From assembly GCA_000727475.1 (NCBI GenBank), contig KL647311.1:1154484-1218483 (forward strand): DNA of 64,000 nt, in the 5' to 3' direction. The notes beneath the pieces are model-generated. The model was not told the DNA's origin and made no database searches. It saw only the letters and a program-made list of their open reading frames with translations. The stretch is from Sarcocystis neurona (lineage: Eukaryota > Apicomplexa > Conoidasida > Eucoccidiorida > Sarcocystidae). This document shows, in pieces, positions 12,170 to 24,300 of this stretch. Positions within the stretch are counted from its first letter, which is position 1, and every line of letters starts with the position of its first letter. Position numbers and translations under genes: made by a program.

Positions 12170-14087
12170 GTGCGCCGCTACTCTTAAACGCTGCAACTAC
12201 GTCTCCTTTGCTGCTGCTGTTGCTTTGGTCCCACTGCTACTGCGGCTGCTGCTTCTGCTTCTTTGCCGCCGCTGCAGCTGCTTCTGCGTTCTTGCTGCTC
12301 GTGCTGCTTATGCTGCTGGTATCGCTGCTCCTGTCGTGTCGGCTGCTGCTATTGTTGCTTCGGGTGCTGTTCCCCTTGCTTACGCTGCTGCTGTTGCTCC
12401 CCTGAGGGCCGGCGCGACGGGGCAACAAGTGCTGCTGCCGTCACTGCTGCCGTTGCATTACCGTCTGGCCAGGCTGTTGCCGTTGCGGCTTACGAGGCAC
12501 TGCTGTGACTGCCTTGCGTGGCGCACTCTTTTTAGCTGCAGTCGTCCCTCGTACATTCTGATCGACCTGCTCCTGCTGCAGCACCTGCTGCTGTTGTTGC
12601 GTTCCCTGTGCTTCTGCTGTTGCTGTTGCCGCGTTACCCGTGGTGCTGCTGTTGCTGTCGCCGCGCTGCATGTGCTCTTGCTGTTGCTGCTGCTGTTGCT
12701 GTGGGGTGGGATGCGGTGCAGGACCTGCAGCGACGCGGGTGTCTGGTATCAACGACAACGTTGAAGCAGCAAGTTGAGAAAGCATCGCAGCAGCACCACT
12801 TGTCAATCTCGTATAGCCTTGCGGTATGCTTCCTTCTCGTCCCTGTTCTGCTTCTGCTCCTGCGTCTCGCCTGTCCTGCTTCCCTTGCTGCACTCACTAC
12901 TGGCTCGGAGGCTGCTGCTGACTGGCCTCCAGACTCTTGTGCTGCCTCTGCCACCGCCGTTCTTGCAGCTGTTGTCTGAAATTGCTGTTGCTCTCTGAAG
13001 TGCCGCTGCTGTATGAACTCCTGCTGCGACGATGCCGCGCCGCCTCTCCCTCTGCTGCCTGGCTTCCGACTCGGCTGCTGTTGTCTGGCTCTTCCTTAGA
13101 CTGCTGCTGCTGGCTGCGCAGGTGCTGGTGGTGATTCTACTGCTGTACGCGGCTTACGCGACGTTGAACTACTGCCGGTGCGGCTGCTGCTGCTGCTGTG
13201 TCTCTCGCTCGCTTCTGCTGCTGATGCTGCAGTTGTTACACTGGCTGCTGCTGTTAATGTTGCTGCTGCTCCTGGTTATCTGCCGTATACCTGCCGCAGC
13301 GCGTGCTGCTGCTGCCCCTGCTGCTGTTGGCTCGGCTGTTGCTGCTTGACCTACGAAGACGAGCAGCTGCTGCTATACACCTGTTGCTTATGTGCCCGGA
13401 GCGAGTCTGCTAGCTACTGCTGTTACATTCGGCCGCTGTTGCTGCCGCTCTTCCTCAGGAATGTATATAAATATATATGCGTAGAGACATATAGAGAGAA
13501 AGAGAGGTATACGTGGAGGCTTGTCTTTCTAATCCCACGTATATATATATATGAAGGAAAGGACAGGAGGAGTGTGGAGACAGGGCAATTGTTTTTAGGT
13601 CCCTACGTGCATCTGTAGGTACACGCGTGTGTGTGTGTGTGTCTGTGCATGCGCCTCTGCATGCGCGTGTCTGCCTCTGCGTGTGTCTCCACTTGTTAGC
13701 TGAGGAGGGAGACGGAGACGGGACGACACAGAGCGAGACACAGGACAGCAGCAGGGCCAGAGACAGACGCAGATATATACGTGGATAGGGAGACATATAC
13801 AGACATATACACAGGAAGACAGGGGGGCAGCCATATAGAGACAGACGCAGATATATACGTGGATAGGGAGACATATACAGGCATATACACAGGAAGACAG
13901 GGGGATTGCCAGAGAAACGCAGATAGACAGCGATATAGACGGAAAGACGGGAGACGGCCATACGCAGGGAGACGTGGACAGAGAGACGGAGACGGGCAGG
14001 TCGAGGGAGATGGAGAGACGGATGCAGATGTGTTGCTGTTGAGTCGGGGGACTGTGTGTGTTTATTGCTGCGCTTCTGTTTTCGCAG
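12170..14087 (+). other. CTG-rich intron with a 78-bp tandem repeat
   Basis: From 12200 to 13450 the + strand is dominated by CTG/TTG triplets. It then turns to TATA/TGTG repeats and a purine-rich block holding a 78-bp direct repeat (units starting 13761 and 13839, nearly identical). It ends in the strong acceptor CTTCTGTTTTCGCAG at 14087. Minus-strand Gln-rich ORFs here (for example 12441-12893) are attributed to the antisense of intron repeats. A minus-strand gene cannot be fully excluded. Confidence 0.45.
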
Positions 14088-17000
14088 GCTTCCGTCGCGT
14101 TATTTTGTGGACTCGCCGATTTCGACGGTCTTGCGCGAGGCCTTGAGACACTGCACGGCGCGGTGTACGTACACCCCCCTTCTTCACGCCTGCGTCTCCT
14201 CCTCACTTTTCTGCCGTTTCTATGTAGAGATATATGCGGATATGTATACTTGTGGATATATACGCGCATGCACACCCCTACACTCGAACATTCTGTTTGT
14301 CTGTCTTTCCGTCTCCCTCTGTATACGTCTTTTTGTGTGTTTTCGTCGGTTCCTGCGCGTGTGTGGGATAATCGAGGAAGGGTCTTCATGAATTCCTGCA
14401 GGGCGGAAGTAACACGCTGACCGGCCACATTGTGTGTATGAACATCTGCGCATAAATGTCGACACTTCCAAACATTTGCAGTTCTTTTTGTCTTGTGTGC
14501 TTCTCCTACCGATGGCGGCAGCTGCAACTGCTGTCGGCCCCGGGCTGTGGGCAACGGCTACTCAGAAAAAAGGAGAGTCACGCTGCATGTGTGCTTCTAT
14601 CTTCGAGGAGAAGCCAACATTGCGGCGTACCGACTCTGTGCTTCGAAAATCAGCGTACTGCTGCTGCTGTTGTTACTGGGGCCACTATTGCGACTTTGGG
14701 CTGCTGCGCCGTTCCTGCTTTGCTGTTTCGTTGTTACTGCTTCGTTGTTGCGGCTTCGCTGCTCCTGCATGTGCTGCTGCTCCTGCATCTGCTGCGGCTG
14801 CATCTGCTGCTGCTCCCACGTGTGCTGCTGCTCTTGCATGTGCTGCTGCTGCCGCTGCGTTTGCTGCCGCTGCTGCTGCTGCAGTCTCCCTGTTGCTGCT
14901 GCTATTTCGCTGTTGCTGCTGCTGTCTCGCTGCTGCTGCTTTGGCTCCTGCTGTGTGGCTGCTGCTGCTGGGTGGACAGCTGCTGTTGCTGCTTGAGCCG
15001 TGCTGCTCGCATTGTTGCTGCAGTGTGTGCCGCTGCTGCTGCTGCTGCTTCCCGTCCTGCATGTCTTGCTGCAGACCGCGTGAAGGGGCAAAAAACGCAG
15101 CAGCAGCAGGGCCCGTAACGGGGGAGAGCGCGCCGTTTCGAAGCCCAGCGAGCGCGTGGAGTCGCCAGCAGCAACTGCCGGCCACACCTGTTGGTCCTGC
15201 TGCTGCTGCTGCGCCTCCTCGCCAAGGCCAAGGCGTCAGCCACCAGCAGCACTTGGGCTGGCAACAACAGCAGCAGCAGCCGCAGTACGTCGTCCAACGA
15301 GGACTCGGACCTCCTACGCAGTCGTCAATGTCTGTACCTCAGCACCCGCAGCAGCAGCATCACCAGCAGCTGCAGCCGGAGACGCAACAGCAGCAGCAGC
15401 AGCTAACGCAGCGCCAGCATCAACAGGTAACGCAGCGCCAGCAGCAAATGCTAACTCAGCACCAGCAACAGCAGCTGAAGCAGCACCAGCATCAACAGGT
15501 AACGCAGCGCCAGCAGCAAATGCTAACTCAGCACCAGCAACAGCAGCTGACGCAGCACCAGCAACAGCTGAAGACGCAGCAGCAGCAGCAGCACCTGGCG
15601 CAGCAGCAGCAGCACCTCGCGCAGCAGCAGCAGCACCTCGCGCAGCAGCAGCACCTAAGACAGCAGCAGCACCTAAGACAGCAGCAGCAACTGGTCCAGC
15701 AGCAGCAGCTAGCGCAGCAGCAGCAACTAACGCAGCAGCAGCAGCAGCAGCATTATCAGCAACCGCGGCAGCAGCAGCACCACCACCAGCATCAGCAGAC
15801 CGGTGGGATGGCTCTGCTCCACGGAGTGCCCGCGAGGCCACAGGAGCGCTACATGCAACAGCAGCAGCAGCAGCAGCGAGGGAGTGAGAATATTCTGCAG
15901 AAGGAGCTGCCCCAGGGCTCGGTTACTACAGCAGCTGCAGCCACGCATTCGCAGCCGGCAGGGACGCAGCAACTCCTGCGCCAGCAGCAGCGGCCACCGC
16001 AGCAGCAGCTGCCACCGCAACAGCAACAGATGCCACCCCAGCAGCAACAGCTGCCACCGCAACAGCAACAGATGCCACCCCAGCAGCAACAGATGCCACC
16101 CCAGCAGCAACAGCTGCCACCCCAGCAGCAACAGATGCCACCCCAGCAGCAACAACTGCCACCCCAGCAGCAACAACTGCCACCCCAGCAGCAACAACTG
16201 CCACCGCAGCAGCAGCTGCTGCCACCCCAGCAGCAACAGCTGCCATCGCAGCAGCAACAACTGCATCGTGTTCCCCCTGCTACTGTGCCGGTAGCTCCGG
16301 TGAGGCCGCAGCAGCACATGCACCGACAGCAGCACATGCAAATACAGCAGCAGCAGCTGAACCCTGCGCAGCAGCAGCACGCCGTGCAGCAGCAGCAGCT
16401 TCCGACGCATCTAGCGTCACAGCAGCAGGACCCCATGCTGCAGCAGCAGCAGCATATTCCCCAGCACTCCCTTCAGCAGCAGCACCTCAGAGGAGGGACT
16501 CACCAGCAGCAGCACCAGCAGCACCAGCGGTTCTCAGAGCGGCAACATCAGCAGCTGCTGCACCAGGAGTCGCAACAGCAGCCACCACAGCAGCAGCAAC
16601 AGCTACTGCAGGAGCAGCCAGAACAGCAGCAGCCCCACCAGCAGCATCCACTTCAGCAGCAACAGCAGCAGCAGCATGCGGGGCCAGTGAGCGGGGCGTG
16701 GCAGCACCCAGCTCCTCTCCGTGCGCATGCGCCTGCCGGAGTACAACTGTGCCCACAGGACCCGCAGCTGCTGCTGCAGCAGCAGCAGAAAACACAACAG
16801 CAGCTGCTGCTGCCACAGGAGTGGCAGCAACAGCAGCAGCAGCAACAGAGTCTGCCTCAGCGACAGTCACCAGCAGCAGGGACAGAGCAGCAACAAGGTG
16901 AGGTGCAGCGGAGGAAGCAAGAATATCAGCGATGCGGCCAACCCTTCCAGCAGTCGCAGCAACTGCCGCAGCACCACCATCAGCTGCAACTGCCACAGCG

Positions 17001-18522
17001 CCATCAGGAGCTGCTAGCGTCTGAGCAGCAACAACCGTCTTTAATGCAACAGCGGCAGCAGCGGCTGCAACAGCAACAAGTGCTGCCGTCGCAGCAGCAG
17101 CAGCAGCAACTGGTGCCATCGCAGCAGCAGCAGCAACTGGTGCCACCGCAGCAGCAGCAGCAACTGGGGCCATCGCAGCAGCAGCAGCAACTGGGGCCAT
17201 CGCAGCAGCAGCAGCAACTGGGGCCATCGCAGCAGCAGCAGGCGTCGCACGAGCAGCAGCTGTCAGCAGCACTACAAGCCCGACCGCAGGTGCTTCATCG
17301 ACAGCCGCAGCATCAGCTGCAGCCGCAGCAGAAGCAGCAGCCAGAGCAGCTGTTGCTACAGCAGCAACTGCAGCCGCAACTGCAGCAGCAGCCACAGCAG
17401 TTGCATGGACAGCAGCAGCAGCGACAGCAGTTGCAGGGACAGCAGCAACAGCAATTGCAGTCCCGGCAGCAACAGCAGCTACAACTACAGCCGCAACAGC
17501 AACCGCTGCCATCCCAGCAACAGCGACTGCAGCTGCAGCAGCAACGACACCTGCTTCCGCAGCAGCAAGAGCACGTGCCACCCCAACAGCAGCAGCAAGC
17601 TGTTCCACAGCAGCACCAGCAACTGCTACAGCAGCGGCAACAGCAGCTATCTCAACCGCAAGTGCTCCAACCGCGTCAAGGACGACTCCTGCCACAGCAG
17701 CAACAGCAACAGCTGCCAAAGCAGGAGCAGCAGGTTTCACTACAACAGCAGCAGGCCCCAATGCAGCAACAGCAGCCTGTGCGCAATTCCACGTCGTTGC
17801 CGTTGCTGCAGCAGCAGCACGGCGGCTCTCCTGGCTCTCAGCAGCAAATTGTTGGAGAAAGCAACACCATGCGGATGGTAGGCAGAGCTCCAACCGCCCT
17901 TCCGGCTTCCGCGCAGCAGAATCGAATGCTACTGCAGCATGTCCAGCAGCTGCAGCAAGGACAGCAAGTGCAACAGCTGCAGCAAGGGCAACACCAGCAG
18001 ATGTTGCGTCCGCGTGCGGTGGGTGCTCAGTCTTTTGCCGCAGTTGTCTCGCCCGACGACGGCAGCAGCAGCAGCGAGGAGAGCGTGAGAAGTGTTGAGC
18101 GGCAACAGCAGCAGCTGGTGCAATCGCAGCACCAACGCCAGGCGCAGCAGCTGCAACGGCGTCAGCCGCAGGATCAGCAGCTACTCTGCCAGAGTACGAG
18201 TAGGGACACTACTAGCGTTACTGTTGCTGCTGGAGGAGCGGGGTCTTTTCCGCTGCAGCAACAGTACATGCTGCAGTTCCAGCAGCCTACGCAGCAGTTC
18301 CCCACACAGCAGCAGCCTACGCAGCAGCAGCAGCAACCGCAGCCAATGCAGCAGCAGCAGCAGTCCCAGCCCATACAGCAGCAGCTGCAGCACCAGCAGT
18401 TGCAGCTGCAACAGCAGCGTCAGGGTGGTGGAGTTTCTGGCGCGGGATCGCTGCAGCAATCGGGGACGTACGCGCAGAGGCAGGTGAATGCGCCGCCCCC
18501 ATCGAAGCAGCCGTTCTACTGA
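14088..18522 (+). CDS. Extreme poly-glutamine protein (exons 14088-14162 and 15075-18522)
   Basis: Exon 14088-14162 (75 nt) encodes LPSRYFVDSPISTVL then REALRHCTA and ends in phase 2 (CG|GTGTAC). The last exon starts at 15075 after TGTCTTGCTGCAG| with one base, rebuilding an Arg codon, and runs in frame to TGA at 18522. It starts PREGAKNAAAAGPVTGESAP and is then over half Gln for about 1,100 residues. Internal short-period arrays include QMPPQQQQLPPQ units (16010-16260), HLAQQQQ units (15590-15660) and VPSQQQQQ/LGPSQQQQQ units (17090-17240), plus a direct repeat of about 66 bp at 15420-15550. It ends VNAPPPSKQPFY. No domain is recognised. Long Gln tracts are common in Eimeria proteins and in transcriptional coactivators, but no role can be assigned. 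The intervening CTG-rich DNA (14660-15074) is read as intron. Confidence 0.6.
14162..14175. repeat. GGTGTACGTACACC inverted repeat, overlapping a predicted splice donor
   Basis: An exact copy of the dispersed palindrome. Its second G and first T form the predicted 5' splice site (GCGCG|GTGTAC) of the 75-nt exon. Confidence 0.6.
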
Positions 18523-18639
18523 CTCTCGTACCGCATCGGGACTAACAGTTTAGAAGAGTAGCAGCAGGAGCTGCAGCAGAAGGAGCTGCAACAGCAGGAG
18601 CGGCAGCAGGAGGAGCTGCAGCAGGAGGAGCTGCAGCAG

Positions 18640-18817
18640 AACGAGTCTCACCAGCAGCGCGAGCACCGGCGGCAGCAGAGCTCATAGCACCGGCCGCACC
18701 AAGAGTAGCGCAGTTGTCAAGAAGCAGCAGCAACAGCAGCAGCAAACGCATCCAAATACAAGCGGCTTCATGCATCCCGGTGTGTCGATGATTGTAACGG
18801 GGCTGCTGCTGGACTGA
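18640..18817 (+). CDS. Candidate short Gln-tract exon downstream of the poly-Gln gene
   Basis: Without needing a start codon, one + frame reads SRTSLTSSASTGGSRAHSTG, then [17 protein letters not shown] and NTSGFMHPGVSMIVTGLLLD before TGA at 18815-18817. The non-repetitive end after the Gln run looks like a genuine C-terminus. It could be an alternative last exon of the preceding gene or a separate small gene. A minus-strand reading of the same DNA (Ala-rich ORF 18542-18973) is less convincing. Confidence 0.25.
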
Positions 18818-19175
18818 TTGAGCTGCTCCTGTTGCACAAAATAGTACGCCTGTCTGCCTGCTGCCGGCTGTAGTCGGAGCAAAGCGAAGGCTGTTGGCGC
18901 CGCCTTTAATCGTGCTGTGGCTGCTATGAGTTGTGCTGCTGCTGCTGTGAGTCGCGTTGCGGCTGCTGCGCATCGCGCCGCCGCTGCTGCTGTCGATATA
19001 GCGTTACCGGGTGCGAAGCGTTAGTTACTGCAGAGAGTGAACCGGCTCAGCAGCAGCAGCAGCATTGACTCACAAATACGTAGAGAGAGTCAGCAAAATA
19101 GTAGAACTCGCCTGTATCACTTCGCTGTCCCAGCAACGAATGTCTCGACTGTTGTGTATCTGAATATGTATGTAC

Positions 19176-19210
<35 letters not shown>

Positions 19211-19883
19211 NNNNNNNNNNNNNNNNNNNNNNNNNNNNNNNNNNNNNNNNNNNNNNNNNNNNNNNNNNNNNNNNNNNNNNNNNNNNNNNNNNNNNNNNNN
19301 NNNNNNNNNNNNNNNNNNNNNNNNNNNNNNNNNNNNNNNNNNNNNNNNNNNNNNNNNNNNNNNNNNNNNNNNNNNNNNNNNNNNNNNNNNNNNNNNNNNN
19401 NNNNNNNNNNNNNNNNNNNNNNNNNNNNNNNNNNNNNNNNNNNNNNNNNNNNNNNNNNNNNNNNNNNNNNNNNNNNNNNNNNNNNNNNNNNNNNNNNNNN
19501 NNNNNNNNNNNNNNNNNNNNNNNNNNNNNNNNNNNNNNNNNNNNNNNNNNNNNNNNNNNNNNNNNNNNNNNNNNNNNNNNNNNNNNNNNNNNNNNNNNNN
19601 NNNNNNNNNNNNNNNNNNNNNNNNNNNNNNNNNNNNNNNNNNNNNNNNNNNNNNNNNNNNNNNNNNNNNNNNNNNNNNNNNNNNNNNNNNNNNNNNNNNN
19701 NNNNNNNNNNNNNNNNNNNNNNNNNNNNNNNNNNNNNNNNNNNNNNNNNNNNNNNNNNNNNNNNNNNNNNNNNNNNNNNNNNNNNNNNNNNNNNNNNNNN
19801 NNNNNNNNNNNNNNNNNNNNNNNNNNNNNNNNNNNNNNNNNNNNNNNNNNNNNNNNNNNNNNNNNNNNNNNNNNNNNNNNNNN
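19211..19883. other. Assembly gap (673 N) with identical flanks
   Basis: The base run is N. The sequence just right of the gap (from 19884: GTTGTGTATCTGAATATG, then TATGTACG and (TA)n) repeats the sequence at 19151 onward left of the gap. This suggests overlapping contig ends rather than 673 missing bases. Confidence 0.95.
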
Positions 19884-19908
19884 GTTGTGTATCTGAATAT
19901 GTATGTAC

Positions 19909-19943
<35 letters not shown>

Positions 19944-21249
19944 AGCGCATGCACGCGACAATGTGCGCCACTTACAGACACATATATATATATATACATA
20001 CAAATATAGACAGATATATATATATATATAGGTAGATAAATATAGATGTATCTGTGTACATGAATGTGTACGCGCGCATAGATATGGGTTTAAGCTTGTA
20101 AAGTGCTCGAATGAGAGAGTCACGCATGCAGAACTTTGTACTTCCCACGTTTTCTAGGTGTTTGCCTAAGCAGAGGCTGGCTGCGACATGCATGCGTTGT
20201 TCGTCTGCACCTCTCTGCGTATGCAGGACCCACGTGTGCCTGCGGCAATGTGTCGGGAGCGTCTTCACGTGACTGCATGCGTCTATCTACACGGATACGG
20301 CCTTCGTTCGACTCTGCCTGAGTACGCGTATGATTCCTCTGCATGCGGTTTCCCCAACCGTGTGTCTCATACATATATGTGTATATGCGTGTCTATGAAT
20401 ATTTACATATATAGGTGTATGTGCAGACGAGTGTTTATGCGAGGCTGTGGTTGTCCCGCATGCCACAGATTGTAGACACGTGCGCCTGCTGGCTTCTTTG
20501 AAATTATATAGCATGAATTTTTGTACATACGTTTGTATATTTGGTGCTGTTCCCCCGCGTGTCTTTAACCGCCACTTCATGCCTCATTTCTCCTCCTCCA
20601 CACACATACACTCTCTCTGACTGCATCCGCCTGGGTGCACCCGTCCTTGCTTAACTTGTTCGGAGATAAGCATATGTATACGTATGTATATATATGTATA
20701 TGTCGAAAGACAGGCAGATGTAGATGAATGGATGGATGTATATATAAAATACGTGTGCCACTCTTTGACGTCAACTGTATGCATGTGCACATCTGTACGT
20801 GTGTCTGTCTGTCCGTCTGTCTACGTCCAAATTTTTCCTCTACCCGTATATATATATATATGTCTACGGAGGTATGTGTATGTATTTATATGTATGTATG
20901 TGTATGTACGCGTATGTGTATTCATGTATGTACGTATTTATGTATGTATTTGTATCTAATGTATGTATGCGTATGTGTGTACATGTGTGCATGTATGTAA
21001 ATGTCTGCATGTGTATGTATGTATCACCCTTTTCGATGAAGGCAGGCTGGCCCCCCCCAACCTACCTCCTAACACTTGTAGATATAAATATAAATGTGTG
21101 TATATGTATATGCATCTCTCTGTTTGCACAACACCTTTATGTAGTCTTGACGCGAGCGTATCTCGACCTGCAGGGTATGGATGTCTGCGTGCGTCTGCGT
21201 GTGTGTTTCTCCCGTGCTGCTTGCGGGACCCCTCTGGTGGCTTTTTCAG
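19884..21249. other. Mostly microsatellite; possible ambiguous exon near 20250
   Basis: (TA)n and TGTATG repeats dominate. After a good acceptor (TCTGCACCTCTCTGCGTATGCAG|, about 20226) two + frames read protein-like for about 90-110 nt (DPRVPAAMCRERLHVTACVY in one, CGNVSGASSRDCMRLSTRI in the other). The frame and exon end cannot be decided. It may be an upstream exon of the gene that starts below at 21250. Confidence 0.4.
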
Positions 21250-21337
21250 CCAGTGAGCCGTGCCCCACCGGCGTTCTCCTCTGCCCGCTTGCATTTTGAG
21301 TATCTCCCGAGAAATTGTTTGACGGACATTCGTCGGC
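21250..21337 (+). CDS. Exon of the 21-26 kb gene
   Basis: Acceptor GGTGGCTTTTTCAG|, 29 codons plus one base, donor C|GTACGC (phase 1). Encodes PVSRAPPAFSSARLHFEY and LPRNCLTDIRR. Confidence 0.45.
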
Positions 21338-24300
21338 GTACGCGTCCCTATGCGTCGAACGACGGGTCCGGTTGCATGTGTTGGGACGAAGTTAGTGTGG
21401 CGGCACGTGCACACATGTGTCTGTCTGGACATCTGCGTGCGCCGCTTTTCGTGATTAATATGTGTGCCGTACATCGTTTTCTTCAAAAAGAAATTTCTGC
21501 AGAGAAGTGTCCTTTGCTTGCGGCCTCCCCACACGTGCAGCGTATACTTCGATAGGCCAGCAGAGAGCAACGGCGACAAGAAGCAGCAGCGGGGGCGCAC
21601 GTTGCCACTCGCCCGAGTAGACGTATGTCGCCCTCTCTTGTGTGGACACATGTTGTATGTTTGACAGATGTGTGTGAATATCTTGCTCTCAGTGTATAGG
21701 CGGTGGGCATTTGTCTGTCTAGTAAATGTGTGTGTATATATTCTTCTGTATACGCTTGTGTCTGTAAACTTCCCAGACCTGCGTAGGTATCTTGGAATTC
21801 TGAAGGCGATGCTGCTGCTGCAGCATTGTGCGTTCACATGCGCCGGAGCATCTCTACACAGTTCTGCACTACGAAAAGACGTGAAAATTTTACATATCTT
21901 ATATTCTGCGGAGTCTTCTGTCTTACGAAAAAAAACCTATGCTGGTGTTTGCTGCTGTTGTTTCTTGTTTCTGCTGCTCCTTGTTGCTGCCGTTCCTTGC
22001 TGCTGCTACGGCCTGGTGCTGCCGCTCCTTGCTGCTGCCACGGCTTGGTGCTGTCGCTCCTTGCTGCCGCTGCTGCTTGACGTGACTGCTGCTTGACACT
22101 GCGGACACTTGCTGCGCATGGCTCCCGCTGCCGATTGTTGCTATTGAACGCGACGAAGCACAACCCCGCGACGGGGCACCAAGCAAGTTGTTGTTACGCT
22201 TCTTCTGGGAAAGTGATGACTCACGCGTCTTCGTGGGGATGCTTGATTTTGGTAGCCGATATTCAACAAGGCCTGTATGTACACATTTGTAGCGTCGACG
22301 TTTCTCAAATTGCTTCCGCGTCCGCTTCTCTGTATCAATTACCACACGTATATATATATATATATATATATATATTCAGTTATAGCCATATTTTTGTATG
22401 AGCCTTTACGTCACTTTACTTAAGAGGAGCTCTTCTTCTACCCAGTGGAAGTGCTCCGAGTGAACCCAGCACTGTACATTTCTACAAAATTCTGCATTTA
22501 TATATATGCCTGAGTACGCATGCGTATACGTGTGTACGCGTGTATCACCGTCTACACCTATATATGGATACACGTCTGTTTAAGTACTCAGAAATACACT
22601 TGTGTGCTAAACCTTTACGGTACGCGTTCCTCATGTAGCAACACTTTGTTGTGCACCCTAGAGGAGCAGCTGACTATTTACTTTTATGTGAAAGAACGTC
22701 AATCAACGTGTACGCACACGGCCGTATATTCATACATAGGTGCACTTGTACGTCCATGCTTACCTACACAATGCACCTGCAGATGTCTACACAGCACTGT
22801 GCATGCAGGAGTAGATATACATGTGCATTTGGCGCTGCTTTTCAGACGACCTCTGCGTTGTACACGTATCTATATTCACACACCCGCTGCATATAACGCA
22901 TGTATACTCGTATATACGCGCGCATATCCACGCTTGTACACACATTCGTAATACACGTATTCCTCTGCCGTCGGTGTGTATGTAAGAGATGCACCCTCTG
23001 ACTTGCGTGCCTGGAAAGGTATGGAGACTATGGGACCCCCTCCGCCGTACTTTCCTCGGCTGTAGCAAACGCATCACATGTCGTTGTATCTCCTTCACGA
23101 ATGTGCATCTCCACAGGTCCACATGTAGGTATGGATAAATGTGAATATACGTTTAGATGTAAGTCTACTGAGAATAGAGTTCCTTACGTGTCTATCGATC
23201 TAGGTATGCACATGTGTATAAACGCGCGTGTGTAAGTGTAGTACGCACTTACAACATGTGCGAGACGCACGATCTATAAGTGCTTCTGGATACTCCATGA
23301 CTGGCTCGGTTCAGCTTACAGGTATCCGTATATTTTCTTAAGTTTCTCTCCATATATAAATTCTTCTGTGTGAGCGTTTGTACACAGACTTGCGGGGAAG
23401 CGCTTTGTGCGGTACAAACCACGTGTGCGTACATTACCAGCGATGTCCGCTTTCTTCTCTTTCAGAGGTCGGGTCTTTTCTTCATGACTACCCGTGGTTC
23501 TTCAGTCACGGGTGTCGTTGTCCGTTTGCGTGTATAGGTGAGTGTGAACAGAGGACATCAGTTGCTACATAGACATGTGCCTGTGTACATAGTCAATGTG
23601 GACTATGTGGTATCTCGCCGGAGGAGGGCGCAAGCAAGAATAATTCCTCTCCTTGGCGTAGGGCGCACGCAGGCTTCTGGCGCCGTTTCTGAGGACTGTT
23701 GTCTGCGAACGGAGAATCCATTTATATTCATTGTATTACGCGGCTCTTCATTACTCGCAGCGCTAGCGGCAGGACGTTCCACATAAAAAGCCGCTGCAGG
23801 CGCAGCCTCTCTAGGGTGTCGGCCCCTTGTTTTTTGCAACCACCACGTTTTTCTTCTCAAATCCACCTGACTTCCGCCGAAGGGTGCCGGATTGCCTCTG
23901 CAAACGTCTATCTCTATATCTGCGCCTCTGTATCTCTCTCTCTGGTCTCACGTCCTCTTCTGGAAGGGCTAACACATACTCTATGCATGTAGACTGGCAC
24001 GCACGTAAGTGTGCTACACGTAAACGTTAACAGACGCAAATATGTTTGTGCGTAGGCGCTTCTGTATTGGTGCACTCCTTTACACGTGCTACGCATACAC
24101 GTGTATAGGGGGAGAATGTTTTATAACAGACAACGTGTACAGATATATTTTTAATGACGGAGTGTGAACGCCTGTCCATCAGCGCCACCTGCCGTGACCG
24201 GCGCGACTGTACTTGAACGAACACATGCAGAGAGAGATACACACGTAAAGACGCAGCATGAGAACATGTGAAGAGGGCGAAATAGATACGCCTCTCGGCA

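Noticed and set aside
12208..13349. Leu/Cys-rich + strand ORFs resembling membrane proteins
   Set aside because: The hydrophobic runs are translated CTG/TTG repeats in a probable intron; no signal peptide or conserved segment is seen.
16487..17893. 468-codon Ala/Val-rich minus ORF
   Set aside because: It is the antisense shadow of the CAG-rich poly-Gln exon; CAG repeats read as CTG/GCT on the other strand leave frames open.
19037..20123. ORFs running through the N gap
   Set aside because: Unknown bases cannot support a reading frame.
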